Below, one piece after another: positions 25,386 through 39,054 of a DNA stretch of 64,000 nucleotides; the first letter of the stretch is position 1, and every line of letters starts with the position of its first letter. The stretch spans positions 1,626,340 through 1,690,339 of the forward strand of contig VJWN01000001.1 in assembly GCA_007644065.1 (NCBI GenBank), in the 5' to 3' direction. The DNA is from Margaritispora aquatica. Lineage: Eukaryota; Ascomycota; Leotiomycetes; Helotiales; Discinellaceae. The notes beneath the pieces were generated by a model. The model searched no databases and was not told the origin of the DNA. It saw only the letters and a program-made list of their open reading frames with translations. Both the position numbers and the translations under genes were made by a program.

Positions 25386-27152
25386 CTAAAGAGAATCCCC
25401 TTCATGCTGCTCGGCTGCCGTTAGTACACGACCCAACCCAGATATTCCAAGACATCTCTTGAAGTCAAGATCAGGATCTACTAGCCCTTGACTATAGCGC
25501 AGCATAGTTTTGTCCATGTAGAAGTTAATCAGCCAACCTCTTTGATCGAAAATCTTCAGCTTGCTTCTCGCTTCATCACTCGAACTTGCACTCGGCTCTG
25601 CACTTGGAATAGAAGAGAGCAAATCAGTGTTGGCCGACTTTGCAATGATCTGATAGTCGTCGCTGTCCCCCTCACGTCGAAGAATCAATGGATACAGCGG
25701 TTCGATAAACTGACACACTACGTCCCCAACACGCACACTGTCGGGCCCAACTCCCGCCCGTCCATCTTCATCCACGAATACCCTGCACATGGTATCCGAC
25801 TTCAGACGATCTAAATGCTCGTAGCTGAGCTTCCTCGCTACCTCGCGCAACGCATCCGGAATACGGCTTTCCTTGGGATTCGCGAGCATATACTGTTTCT
25901 CAAACGTCCCCGCCCAGAATGTTGGCTCTTTGAGTCCGGGTTCGTCCCAGCGCTTCGCGTTGTAGTGAGCCCACGCGCGGCGATAGAGTTCTGAAATTTC
26001 GAATTTGGGGTCGTGGCTCAGTGGCTCGCTGACTATGGCGAGTGTGCTGCGGATCCATTTAGGTCGAGGCGAAGAGGTCGGGCTTTGTGCTTGGTATAGG
26101 AGTTCGAGGTTGTGAAGCATGCCGGTTTCCTCGTCGGTCTGGATCACGAGAATCCGGGAAATGTCGAGCGCTGCTAGGAAGTACTCCTTCTCGTCTGTGA
26201 GATTGTGGTTTTGTTCTTCATGGCGAAGTATTGCTTGCTGTAACTGAGCTGGTGTCGTAGCATAATCAACCTTCAAAGCTGCTTTGCAGCACGCAGTTGT
26301 TAGACCGAGAAGACCAAACACCCTATCGCGTATATCCTCGCATTTTGCAGCTCGGTACTTGGTTAAGAGAGATAATACAGACAAAGTCTCAGTCTGGTCC
26401 GGTGTTAACCGGTTTGAGCGCTGTGAAATGAGCTGTGCTAATACGCCGTCTTGAATAATAGCATCAACTTTCGGATCAGCCTTTCGTCTCAGACTATCGT
26501 ACTCAGGCGTACCACACATTGCCAAGTTGAGACATCTACATGCCTCAAAAGCTCTAGCTAGAACATCCCATTCCATACAATGAAATCCACTCTGGATCTG
26601 AATATTCGAGGCACTGAGGACTTCTTGAATAATCCACAATCGCTGCCAGTACTCTATCTTGCAGAAGTTGACCAACGCATAAGCGGGATACAACGTTATC
26701 CGCTCAGGTGCTTTGGCGACAAAACCAAAGACACTCGTGGTGGTATAATTCGAGGGGCCAAGCCAAACCACGACCCTTTCAGCCGCTTGATAGATACGTC
26801 TCATCTGCGTAACTTGCTGGTTTCTTTCCTCAATATCTTGTTGGTTGATGCATATCGCATCGATCCACATCGTTCGAGCGCATTCAACTTGACGCAAATG
26901 AAGCAATGCTGAGCCCAGATTTTGGCGAACAGGAAACGATGAGCCGCTGACCAAAATATTTTGGGTATTGGCGGGACTTCCCCATGTGTAGGATAGAGCT
27001 TCATATGGTAAGGTGCTATCAATGTTGGCGTGTAAGAGTCTGCAACGGATGGGACTGCCTTTCTCGCCAGCTTCGAGGATTAGGAGACGAATCTCATTGT
27101 CTGGAGATTGTAGAGGTAGGTATGAGAACAAAGACCCATGGACCGGCGACAT
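25386..27152 (-). CDS. HET-domain (heterokaryon incompatibility) protein
   Basis: Intronless, 588 residues. The N-terminal HET domain (about residues 48-200) shows all three conserved blocks: YEALSYTWGSP (50-60), TMWIDAICINQQDIEERNQQVTQM with residues 94-117, and AAERVVVWLG (123-132), followed by RLWIIQEVLSAS. HET domains trigger cell death in non-self recognition after hyphal fusion and are TIR-like in fold. The C-terminal 390 residues carry no NACHT, ankyrin or WD repeats, so this is the stand-alone type common in Pezizomycotina, where copies number in the tens. The start MSPVHGSLFS fits the usual 30-50 residue lead into the domain (FSYLPL...IRLLILEAG). Alleles and partner are unknown. Confidence 0.95.
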   Translation of the reverse strand: MSPVHGSLFSYLPLQSPDNEIRLLILEAGEKGSPIRCRLLHANIDSTLPYEALSYTWGSPANTQNILVSGSSFPVRQNLGSALLHLRQVECARTMWIDAICINQQDIEERNQQVTQMRRIYQAAERVVVWLGPSNYTTTSVFGFVAKAPERITLYPAYALVNFCKIEYWQRLWIIQEVLSASNIQIQSGFHCMEWDVLARAFEACRCLNLAMCGTPEYDSLRRKADPKVDAIIQDGVLAQLISQRSNRLTPDQTETLSVLSLLTKYRAAKCEDIRDRVFGLLGLTTACCKAALKVDYATTPAQLQQAILRHEEQNHNLTDEKEYFLAALDISRILVIQTDEETGMLHNLELLYQAQSPTSSPRPKWIRSTLAIVSEPLSHDPKFEISELYRRAWAHYNAKRWDEPGLKEPTFWAGTFEKQYMLANPKESRIPDALREVARKLSYEHLDRLKSDTMCRVFVDEDGRAGVGPDSVRVGDVVCQFIEPLYPLILRREGDSDDYQIIAKSANTDLLSSIPSAEPSASSSDEARSKLKIFDQRGWLINFYMDKTMLRYSQGLVDPDLDFKRCLGISGLGRVLTAAEQHEGDSL

Positions 27153-30100
27153 GATGCTGGTGATCTAAGAGCTTTCGGATGTGCAGAAACGCATAGTGCT
27201 GACTGATGGTGTTTGGCAAGAAGTAGGTCTATTCTTTGGTAAAGTGATGGTTTGAATAAGCTGATATAATGTATGGATGTAAGTAGTTGACAAGATGGCG
27301 TCAGGTGACTCGTGTTAGCCATGTCACATTGAAAATCTGATTCTTTTTCGTGATGCCTGTGTAAGCCATTTCAGCGTCGACGTTACAGCTGAGGGGTAAT
27401 TTGGTATGCTGAAAAAGTGGCAGCAGTATCGTGTCTTGACTGGCTACCCTAAATCCTTGCAACAGCGGCTGAATAATCTATGGAAGCCAGCCATCAGCAA
27501 TGGATTTTCTCCCCACAAATCAAGTTACTCACCTAGCTTTCAATCCATCGCAAGCAGAAAATCACTGAGAATCTTTCAACCCCGAAATTAAGCGAGGTTA
27601 ATCGAGTGCCTCGACTCATGACTTCAAAGCGGATAGCCGTCCATCTCTACTCCCTACTTGAAGGTAGTTCTAATTGAAGTACTAGCTAGTGACTGTACCG
27701 TGGATTTAGTTAACATAGTATATATTTGAATGTTAACTTCAACCATAAGCAACACCAGAACCACAGCTCATGCAGCAAGCCATTTTTAACAAAGACCCAC
27801 ATGTATCACATGGGAAGGAAGCCATGAATACCCAAGAGGCGACAAGACATACAGTTGTAGATTGAGGAATCGTACCTATCTCTCGTTTGTGCAATTTGAC
27901 TTATCAACCATGTCCTGTCACCAAGAATCTTGGGTTTTATCACGATAAACCAGGGAGTATCGATATTTGTGATATTTCCACGACGAGAGGCAAGGTAACG
28001 ATGATTAAGCTGTTCTGTAATTTGGTAGCTGTTGAGTCAGGTTCTCAGAATATCTCGGCTGCTGTTTCCCATATCGTCTCGCCGGCCAACTGCCAATGAG
28101 ATGACAGCCAGTATACAATCATTTGTCACACAGCAGGTGAGGGCATGGAAGCGAGATGACTATGTTAAAATTAGATATTTTGCGCTTCAGTACGTACTTA
28201 ATCTTAGTAAGTTGGTCGCCTGCTTGATGCGTCCACAAATAATCGTTGGTCGTGACTTGCGAATTGGGAAGTAGTGATTGTCTGCTCACCTTTCTAATAT
28301 TAAAACCCAAGCGAGGGAATGACAGTGCGTAATCGGGGGGTAGCCGTTAAGTGAGATAAGATGAAATATAGTCAACATGAATCTTAGTTACATGATAAGT
28401 TTGGCTGACTTTCTACAGCCTGGTAGATAAATGCCTTGCGGAAAATCCGATGTAGCGCTTGTGAGTTGTATGTACTGTATGCTAGGCACACATTTGCTCC
28501 TTCTATGCTCTTGCATTTTTTGAATTTTTTCATTTATGTCAACAAACTAGTAGACACCGCTTCTTCCAGAGTAGCGCAGCGATTGAAGGCCAGAAGTATG
28601 CGGCCGCCACTCCTCGACTGCCTGAGCCACCACATGTTCCATGGGCTCCCAATCAATATACAATTGACTATGACACGCCTCACTTTACCAAAACAGAAAA
28701 GAATTCCATCCATCTGTAGATTGACATGATAATCTATGACCGTGGAGCGGACCATTCCTTCATCGTCGGAAAACAAGAATTATCCAACAAAGCGCTTGTT
28801 GGTGGCTACGGCGCTTCTATGCCTAAACTTTGGTTAATGATTGTGAAGCGCTTGAGGTCCCTGATGCATAATAGTGGATGTAAGGCAATAGCCTAAAAGA
28901 TTGCTGGGACATCCAAAGCTCATTATGGGGTTGGTGGGTGGGGTTTGGACTATCATGCTTCTAAGCGAGACCTCCCTTCAAGTAGCAGCAACATCCTCAG
29001 CAGCACATGATGAAATGTCGACTAGCAAAGCATAAATTAGAATATACAAGCATGTTCCTGGGAGACCTTGGAACAAAATTCATGTTCGTCTGCGGTCCAA
29101 TACGGTATCTCCACGTTTTAATCAGTAATATTGGGAATCCACTCACTTTGTGATACATGTCATCCCACGCTCTTGATCTACAAGAAGCAGGCATAAAACA
29201 AGTAAGCAGTATGTTCATCATCAAGTAGCAGATGCACCATTCCAACAATCTAGGAGTGTGTTTCAGGCTTCCCCGTTCAGATATCGTCCGCATGGAAAGG
29301 CAAGCACGGGACGAACTTATTTCGTAGCTGTCCGGAATTAATACGCCTTTAACGAATAAATTTTTGGCAGTCTGGTTGGCAAGCATTCGATTGCTGCAAC
29401 ATCAACCAGGGCTAAGCCGTCTCAAAGGATAGCGATTGTGAGTTGGAAGCGCGGGATATTGAATTGAGCCTAGAAATCCCGCCGAAATGGCCATGGCTAC
29501 GCCTCCAACAATGCAATTTTGACATGCGCTCCTTGTCTCTCCTTACCACGGCACAATAAAATTCCCAAGACCAGTCTCACGGGACCGGTTTTCGAACCAA
29601 CCGTCCCGACAACTCGTGAGCAGGGGACTTTGACAAGCTTATCAAGTTCCGAGCTTGGCTACGCCTCCAACACCACAACCAGCGTCAAATGCGAAGCCAA
29701 CGTTGGGACTTCACAATCCTAACAAGCAGGCTTCTTGAGGTCCAAAATATGCAACCTACTCAACCATTTGTCTTTCTTTCTCCAGAGTTATACGTACAAG
29801 CGAGGCCCATCACGATGGCTGGGGCGCTTCTCGACTGATCGCGCTTGATTTTGTGATTTTACGAGTTTTCCTCACTAGATGAGTGTGCTGCTATTGGACG
29901 TATCGTGTGAAAAACGCCATGCCGTACGGCAAAGTCAGACGCAGTCGCAGGCGCCGGCCTCTGCATCAGACCAAGCGCAGACAGCATGGCCATTCCAACG
30001 CATCTGTGATCGAGTGTAACATGAACACCAATACCAACATTAGCTTTTGGAATAATCGCGCTGTTCGCTACTTGGGATACACAAGCATTGATCCCTCGGG

Positions 30101-32150
30101 TCACAACGTCTGTTGTGTCCAGTTTTACGGGAAGTTTGTCGTTCAAGTTCGAGCACGATGATGGAGCTCGGGAAATTTGAGCTAATTGCTCTCGATTTAG
30201 CCACAACCCACCTCGATCTATTCTATTTTTGAAGCAATTAGCTGCGGTTTTCCCTACCTCGAAGAAGTTCCACAAGCGAGAAAACTCAATTAATTAGCTG
30301 CCTTTTTGTACTTCTATGTGCTCCATAGTGCAGTCCCCGCAGGTATCCTTGCATGAGAAATAGGCGCTTCGGCCCCCATTTGTGGTTGCTGTGCCGAGAT
30401 TCCTGGACCGAGACGAGGTGTTCTGCATGCATGGTGGTCTGAGGGTTCTGGAAGAAGGAAGAGCCATGGATTTGCCCTGTGTGAATTTGGTTGGAGGCGT
30501 CGAAGCAAGCCTTTGATGGCAGGAGACACGGGAGAACATGGGACTGAGTCCCAAATGAAGATGGGATGAGATGAATGATGCCGCATGGGATAATTCATCC
30601 GAAAGTCGGGTGGAGCGAGCATTGCGGCAAAGATTATTGCGTTGCTTCGAGAAGGTGTTGGTTGGAATTGCACCATTGATGTGAGATCTGATGGTTGAGT
30701 TCGGTTAGGAAAGACTCTAGTGCTGTATCATGTGTTGTTGACACAATACCCATACACACAGTACTGTACGGGAGGATCTGGGATGGTGGCGATGAGAGTA
30801 AACACAGTAAGAAACATATCAGTGATCAACACAAGGCTCATGCTTCGAGAAGAGCAAATCCCATGGAAATCATCCGTGCAAGATCAGCACAAACGTTGTT
30901 TTGTGTCTCAACTTGAGACCCAAGTGAACAGACTCTTCATCTAAACACCATCAAACCTCGGTTATAATGAACACTGTACCACGGAACTATTGCCGAATGT
31001 TGGAAGAAAGTTCTGACCAAACAGTCATGTGGGCATTGCAAGGAAACATTGATCTCGAAGCTCGAAGCTCACAAAAGAGCATGGATGAAGATGAGCTCCC
31101 CATGTCGTGTAAGGATGAAGAAATCAAAGTCAGACAGGCTTTCTTGAAAGAAGCTGGCCGCCGTTGGTGAAATTGCCGCCGGCTAATCTGAGTCGGTGTG
31201 GCATGCTGCGTCTTCTTGTCAGGCGGACACAGATCGAATCGGCCTGGACTTGTAATCGTGGAGCTGTTTTTCTTTACGAACAGTTCAGTGTTGGTGTTTA
31301 CTTAATTTTGCCATTGTTGATGTCGCTCAATCGAACTAAAGAGGTTGGTACTCGTATATTGCGTAGCCGAGCTCTAGCTATTGGCACGGTGCAAAAGACG
31401 AACCGGGCAAGAAAACGAAGCGTGGAGAGTACCTTCATCTCCATCTCCATATCCAACCCTCGGCCGAAACCTCAATAATCTCCATACTTTTCCCATGTCC
31501 TCCACTGCGTCAAAACCAACAAGACTAACCCGCTCGGGGCGACAGTGGGCGTCTGAAGTCCGTTTGCCGCGTCTCTTTTTCACACACTTTCTAAGCATGC
31601 ATCCTGCAGGCTGTCGACCCATTCAGCAACCCTCATGCACGAGTGCGGCGACGAGCCAAAAGGCAATTTTAGCAACAGGGAGAAGAGCTAGGGACGACGT
31701 TGAACCTTGCAACTGTCATCTTGCGTGTGAGTGCAAACTGGTCTGAGGTCTGGCCTGCGCTGCATCTTTAGAGTAGTGACCGGGCCTCAAGGAGGAGGCT
31801 AATGCCCATGTGTCTGTGTTGCCGCGCATGGCATGCAACTATACTGTACGTTCGTTTGCTCGTCCCTTGTCTACAGTACCGGTATGCGGTGCTCCATGTA
31901 GGTATCCAGGTAAGTAGCTCTGAGATTTATCCAAAGTATAAGATGAATCCCATGTCCGTGGTTGAGATGTGCTTTAGAAGTAGATTATCCTCAGCACCTT
32001 ATTTCCTTCGTCTTTTCTCTTCTGCATCTCGGTGTTCAAGGAACGATCCTCGAACTGTCAATTAGTAGTACTCGAGTCATAAACTTACACAGCTCGTCTT
32101 CGATTCTCCTCTGTCGTCCACTCAGCTCGTATCAGTTCTCAAGCTTCAAT
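27153..32150. other. Gene-poor 5-kb stretch
   Basis: No supported gene over 5 kb, the longest such stretch in the window. ORFs are short on both strands (largest 138 codons, 29859-30275 minus, no ATG start) and match no family I know. A 17-bp direct repeat (TGGCTACGCCTCCAACA) occurs at 29494-29510 and 29656-29672. No terminal repeats, transposase or reverse transcriptase motifs were seen. Confidence 0.5.
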
Positions 32151-32972
32151 ATGCATTCCTCGCCCTCTATGTTTGCTGGCCTTTGCCTCGCCTTCCTTGG
32201 ACTTTCCAATGCCCTTGCTATAAGAACTACAAACTGCAATGCTCCCATTACGCTTCCGGTCAACGGTGGTACGTCAATGTCTCAGAAGCTCGAGAGTCTA
32301 CAAGACACTAACAGCATCCAGGTGGCAGTGAATTACCAGCCAGCAATCGATCCCTAGTATATGGTACACTCTCCACATCCTCGAATATCAAGCAAATCTC
32401 TAACAAATACCCAAGTGGCCATTGGACGCGGCACTCAAAACTACACCTGCACCGGCGCAGGCGCAACACCCGTCGCCAACGGAGCCATCGCAACGCTTTT
32501 CGACGCCACGCCCTTAGCATATCGTGAGGAATGGGCCCTGGGATACCTCCCTCCCGCCATTGTGTACCAGCCCGTACCAGCTGGGAATCTCGTCATCTAC
32601 GGCAGCACCTTCAAGGTGCTCGGCAAGCACTACTTCGACACTAACCTCGCTGGCATCTTTGATCTGTATACTGTCGGCAAGATCTTCTATGGTGCAAAGG
32701 CGGTCAATTACCCTGCACCCACCAATGCGAATGCGGGACCTGCAGGCACTGGTGCTGTGGATTGGAGACAGTGAGTTTGTCTTGGGAACTGTGGTGGTTG
32801 TTGGGAGAACCAATGCTAATAAATTTTTAGATTGACGACAAAGGCGGGTTATACAAGCATCGGCATCCAGGAAGTCTACCGTGTCGTGACGGCAGGTGGA
32901 AACCCTTCAGCATGCACATCGTCGAATCCGATCACTGTACCTTACGCTGCCGAGTACTGGATGTACAACTAG
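32151..32972 (+). CDS. Secreted DUF3455-family protein
   Basis: Extracellular protein of unknown function, 218 residues. Exons 32151-32268, 32322-32363, 32416-32770 and 32831-32972 join in frame; the 42-bp second exon (GSELPASNRSLVY) links signal region to core. The signal peptide is about residues 1-23 (MFAGLCLAFLGLSNALA). The DUF3455 core shows VAIGRGTQNYTC, ATLFDATPLA, DWRQL, VYRVVTAGGNPSAC and the closing VPYAAEYWMYN. Members are sometimes misannotated as malate dehydrogenase, but nothing here suggests a nucleotide-binding fold. Cysteines at the N-terminal TTNCNAP, in NYTC and in SAC could form disulfides. Confidence 0.88.
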
Positions 32973-33642
32973 AACCGACAGGCGTACATACATACACACA
33001 TATACATCCTGTTCTTCTCTCTCACGGGCGCCAAAATTTGCGAGATCGACGGAGAGTTTCTGTTATCGATATCCGGCGTTTCATATAAAAGGATTGCCCG
33101 TTTTTGTTTTCTTGCTTTTTATTCTGCCAGGTTTAAACTGGATTTTACTGGGTTGTTATTTCGCGGACGGGAACGTTAATTTGGTCTGCGACGGAAAAGA
33201 AATATCTTTAGTGCGAGGTTGATTGAATGATGTCAGCAGAGGCCAGAGATGAGGAGAGCAGCATCTGCGCTTCGGTGGGCTGCGACTGGGGTGGTTGGTG
33301 AACTATGATGAACCGGGAGTGAGGATGTCGAGAAGTAGGAGTACCATTCTTGTATATATTTTTCAAGACGGAGAGAGGTTTTTGAAGTGGGTGGTGAAAG
33401 TGGTGCATGTGTTACTTTAGGTTGACACATCGAAGCGAAGTAGGAACTTTGCATTCTTGCAAACAATAAAGCGAATCATCAAAACCAATCTCTCGACATC
33501 ATGCTTCAAATCTCGATTCTGATTGACATCTTGCTTGCTAAACTTAGATTACAAATATATATTCTTTAACGATCTATTCTCGCTATTCGTACACAGTTGA
33601 TAACTCCTCTGGTCGTCCAAAAGTCAGACATCTCATATCTAT
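32973..33642. other. Intergenic between convergent genes
   Basis: Nothing recognised beyond 3' flanks. Confidence 0.5.
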
Positions 33643-34356
33643 CTACTGCGTACTCCTCGCAGCCCTCATGTTAACGTTATCATCTCCACCCCTCGTCCTA
33701 CGATCCAACTCATCTTTATCCTCTGGTCCACCTAGACCCTCGAAATCTCTCGCTTTGGTGGCCTGCCCGTCGGGCTTAATGCCTCCACCTTCGGATTCGG
33801 GCATCTGTGTTGCGTGATGTGTTAGTGAGTTTTCACCCATACATAAGAGGATGTGATGTAGCAGCGAGTATTGAAAAGGTGTGAGGGGGAAGGAAGAGGG
33901 GGGGAATTGGAGGGAAAAGCGAGAAGAAGGAGACATACCTCGCGATTATCACCCGCTCCGGAGGCAGCACTCCCATACACGACCTTCGCACCAGGGAACC
34001 TACCCTCCACGGCCGCAGTATCGACACCTGACTCCGTTGCTGCGTATCACCGTATCAGCACACCTTCCTTCCTCCTCTCATGTTTTCTTTGACACTCCCA
34101 ACCAATCTACTTTTAAGAAGCACGCAAAGAAAGACCAGACAGAATCAAGATCAGTCGAAGCAAAAGAGCGAGATCAGAGGAGAGAACTTCAACGACGAAA
34201 GGGTAACATGAAATAAAGAGAAGAAAAAAACGAACCAGAATCCCCCTTCACACTCCCCTGCTTCGCCTGCGAGGTATTCAAGTCCCGCTCAGCCTGGTAC
34301 GCCGTGGCGAGGAGGTCGTTGTTGTCGCTGTTGCTATTGCTATCGTTGGAAGACAT
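33643..34356 (-). CDS. Small conserved hydrophilic fungal protein
   Basis: 127 residues from exons 34236-34356, 33939-34039 and 33643-33804, all in phase (first donor GTTCGT, non-standard but keeping the frame). The protein is highly charged, Gly/Ser/Asp-rich and probably disordered, with no membrane segment or cysteine. Conserved blocks I recognise from unnamed Pezizomycotina proteins are LLATAYQAERDLNTSQAK, TESGVDTAAVEGRFPGA, SGAGDNREMPESEGG and KARDFEGLGGPEDK. It ends GGDDNVNMRAARSTQ. Function is unknown; the hydrophilic, Gly-rich make-up recalls stress or desiccation proteins, but that is only an analogy. Confidence 0.82.
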
Positions 34357-34990
34357 CGTTTGGCATTGGTTTTGCTTAAGAAAACTTTATTCTCTGTTGG
34401 AATTGCAATAGACAAATAGACTCGTGTAAGATTTACAAAGTCAAAGGTAAGGGAATCCAGTAAATAAAATCACAATGATAAATAAGTAAAGAGAAGAAAG
34501 AGAAGGAAAGGTAGAGGGTAGAGGAGAAGTCAACACATCAAGCTACCTACCTACCTACCTACCTACCTCTAGCACTAGAAAAGTTCTCAGGAGGGGTAGC
34601 TATCACTTACATCATGGCCACCTCAGCTAATGTTGATGTAATGGCGGGGCAAATCGGCCTAACTTAGTCGAAGCTACCACACACAAGCGAGGTGGACGGA
34701 AGAACTTTAGGGGAGAGCTTAGCTTAAGTAGCTTGGGATAGCTTCACTTGAAAAGCACCACGCAAAATCCAGGAACAAAATTAAACCCGATCTAAAGAAC
34801 TAAACACATCGCAGGAGCCATGAATTTCATTAGGATATCTTCTCTTTTCGTCGTGATGAAATAAGGCGCGCTCAATTTCTTCATTTCCAAACTTTGCTTT
34901 CGCTCATCTGTGTATCAACCCATCCTGTGCATTCTCGTAGTCTCATAAATAGACTTGCTTTCTCGACATCCAATGCAGTGCACCCATAAT
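34357..34990. other. Intergenic between tandem minus-strand genes
   Basis: Promoter of the small hydrophilic protein and 3' flank of the MAP kinase gene. Purine-rich at 34485-34530 and contains the CTAC microsatellite. Confidence 0.5.
34543..34568. repeat. (CTAC)n microsatellite downstream of the MAP kinase gene
   Basis: About six to seven perfect CTAC units, about 420 bp beyond the kinase stop. The complementary motif (GTAG)n occurs about 390 bp upstream of the same gene's start at 36823-36849. Confidence 0.9.
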
Positions 34991-36434
<1,444 letters not shown>

Positions 36435-37583
36435 GGTGGAGGGATGCGCGGGGTAGTTTGATTAAATTCGTCGACTTAATCGCAATGTCGTAAGCTCGCC
36501 CGGATACAAGCACGACCAAACACTTTCAGCTAGCTATGCAGCTTGCAGATTTAGGGCAAGTAGAGACAGTTCTCTCGCAGATGGTGGAGAGGGATTCGAG
36601 GCCGAGAATGTCTTTGCGATGCGGAGAGCGGGGGAACAAAGGATTCTAGGGATGACCCGAGAAAGGGATCCTAAGAGGATTGCGAGTTCTTTTTGTAGGA
36701 CAGGCGAGAAATGGTAGGGCTGAAGGAATCTGATGAGAAGAGGAAAAAGGAAGCTCTTTTCCTGGTTAGGGGGGTTGGTGGATTGTGGATGTAAGCCCTT
36801 AGATGTACCTCCGTTGGTAGGGAGGTAGGTAGGTAGGTAGGTAGGTAGTTTCTTACAGGACTGGTCGGTTTATCTTGTTCAGCTTGCGAATGGAGGGGGG
36901 AATCTTGGCTATGGTGGGGTTGCTGCTTGAAATGTGGAAAGGATCAAAACACACAACGCCAATGGGGAATTGGATCTTTTATGTACCCAACATTCAACCT
37001 CCTATTCTCTCCAACAACCATTGCGATTAGAAAACCTTCAATTGCACTATTTCCAACAAGCCACCTTCACTCGCTTTGATCTCCAAATTCACCATCAATC
37101 ACGCTCTAAGCGCACCTTTGCCGCATCACACTCGATGACTGGCGCGTGGCGAAGCAATGAGAGAGATCCGCAATTCTATTCCCGTCAGCTTCGGCGCGTA
37201 ACACAGATGAAGCTTATGAGAGAACCCCCTGCTTCGACAAGACTCTCACCATGGATCTCTCTTATTTGAACGGTTTCACAATGTGTGGTGATTACATCAG
37301 GCTATATTTCAAAGAGCTAAGAGTATGATCATTGGTCCATACGGCGATACCAACACCAACATGCCAATATCTTGCTATCCAGGTTTTTTCTTTCTTTCTC
37401 TCCCTTTCAGTAGGCTGAGCCTCATATCTTCCAACCCTTGAACTTAGTATACATGATGCTGTCAGCTTCCGAGAGGCTGATGAGTGGTACAAGATGCATA
37501 TTTCATACGAACATCTCGCTTGATACCGAAAATCCATGTTGCATTGTAAGATTTACAATAAGTTCACTCCAATGATATTGAAG
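36435..37583. other. Intergenic, MAP kinase promoter
   Basis: Upstream region of the MAP kinase gene and 3' flank of the unknown gene. No coding sequence supported. Confidence 0.5.
36823..36849. repeat. (GTAG)n microsatellite upstream of the MAP kinase gene
   Basis: Seven GGTA/GTAG units, the reverse complement of the CTAC array at 34543-34568, so the kinase gene is flanked by short inverted repeats. Confidence 0.9.
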
Positions 37584-38665
37584 TTATTTTGACATCACGA
37601 GCCAAGCTTGTGTTCTGCCCTGATCTTGCCATTTCTTGAATGCTTTCTCGGCAGCGAGTATCATAGGACTTGGACTAGCGTCCTTTCTTTCTTTGCTCGT
37701 CGATATTCGTTTGTTCCCAAGAGGAGATTCTTTGTTCGGCACAACGAGCTGTGGGCATCGGTATTGTTTTTCGGTGTCAGAATTTGAGTTGTCGTGCTCG
37801 GTATTTTGAGCTGCAAGATGGGAGTCCTGAGAGTCATCAAGAGCTGTTATGTTAGAATCGTCCAATTGGCGAATCCATATCCTCAAGTCCTGAATAGCCT
37901 TATTGACTGCTTCAAGTTGATTCAGGAGATGGCGGCACTCTTCTGTGAGGTCGCCTCTTTCCTCAGAGTCCGATAAATACTCGTTGTCGCCCTTACACCG
38001 GGCTGTCTTCATTTCGTGACCAATGCTAAAGACATGGCATCTGTCTCGCTCAAGCAGATACTTATCATCTCCAACAATACCATCGACCATATCCTCGAAA
38101 AACCGCACTCTGTCAAATGTATAACCTTCTTTGCGTCCTTCAACTAAGTCAACAATTCCACTCTTCCACTCCCTACTTTCAATAAACACATACCTCGTTT
38201 ACCACCATCATCAGGCACACTACCAAACCTCCAATCCCCCTCACTCCTCCAGCGACTCTGCAACCTCGCCTCCCCACCGACCACACTCTCGAAATCCCCC
38301 ATCAAGCCCCCACACAACGCCTCAATCTTCTCCCTCACCAGCGCCTCCTCCAAATCCCTGACTCTCTCCCAATGCACGCTACGCTCATCCACAGCTGTCT
38401 CATAAACACCCCTCAAGTACGCAATCAGCCAGCTCCTGGTACCGGGTCTGAAATTGCCAACAACGTCGTCGTCGGGTCTCAGGTGGTCGGGTCCCATGAC
38501 CCGCACGAGATGCCCGATCACTCGCGCTTTGGTACGGAGGAGGAGGTCGGCGATCGCATCGTAGGGGAGGGGAGGCGAGATCCGCAGGCGCAGGAGGCAG
38601 GTTAGGCGGAGGATGTCTTTTCGCCAGGCGTTGCGGCCTCGGTGGGGTTTGTTGGTTCGAGGCAT
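37584..38665 (-). CDS. Protein of unknown function
   Basis: Not recognised. Exons 38194-38665 and 37584-38143 give 343 residues; the 50-nt intron (GTATGT...GACTTAG, branch-like GTTGAC) joins two long ORFs in frame. The N-terminal 110 residues are basic and helical (RKDILRLTCLLRLRISPPLPYDAIADLLLRTKARV in part), which could be a helix-turn-helix-like region. The middle is charged and the C-terminal third is polar, with LTEECRHLLNQLEAVNKAIQDL probably a short coiled coil, then Ser/Asn/Asp-rich sequence. No signal peptide, membrane segment or catalytic motif. The start MPRTNKPHRGRNAWRK is the only in-frame ATG at the N-terminus. Confidence 0.65.
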
Positions 38666-39054
38666 GCGTTTGGTGGAAGTACTGTCTAGGTAAGTTCGCT
38701 GTCTACTCCGATTTTTGTCTTGAACTTGAAGACACTAGTCTTTGCAACGCTATGAGAGAAGGAAATTATAGTGAATGTATGTGTGTTTTTGAGTTGGTAT
38801 AGCTGTGGTGTTAGTGGTCCGTGGAAGAATGAAATAGATGCTAGATGCTGTCACAGACACGAGTATTTGACTCTCATGAATAGCCATGATGCATGCGTTG
38901 TGATTCAAGAACTTTCTTGATTCACTGACTCCATCGTCTGTTCCGAATCATACGTCGTGATGTATCAAGACAGGCTGGACAGCACGAACACAGGCGAAAT
39001 AATCCAAATGTTCGCTAAATGGTATCATTCATTGTACTTCTTAAAAGCCTATAA
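38666..39054. other. Intergenic
   Basis: 3' flank of TrpRS and upstream region of the unknown gene. Nothing recognised. Confidence 0.5.

Noticed and set aside
29859..30275. 138-codon minus-strand ORF in the gene-poor region
   Set aside because: Starts with a non-ATG codon and shows no recognisable family or splice partners.
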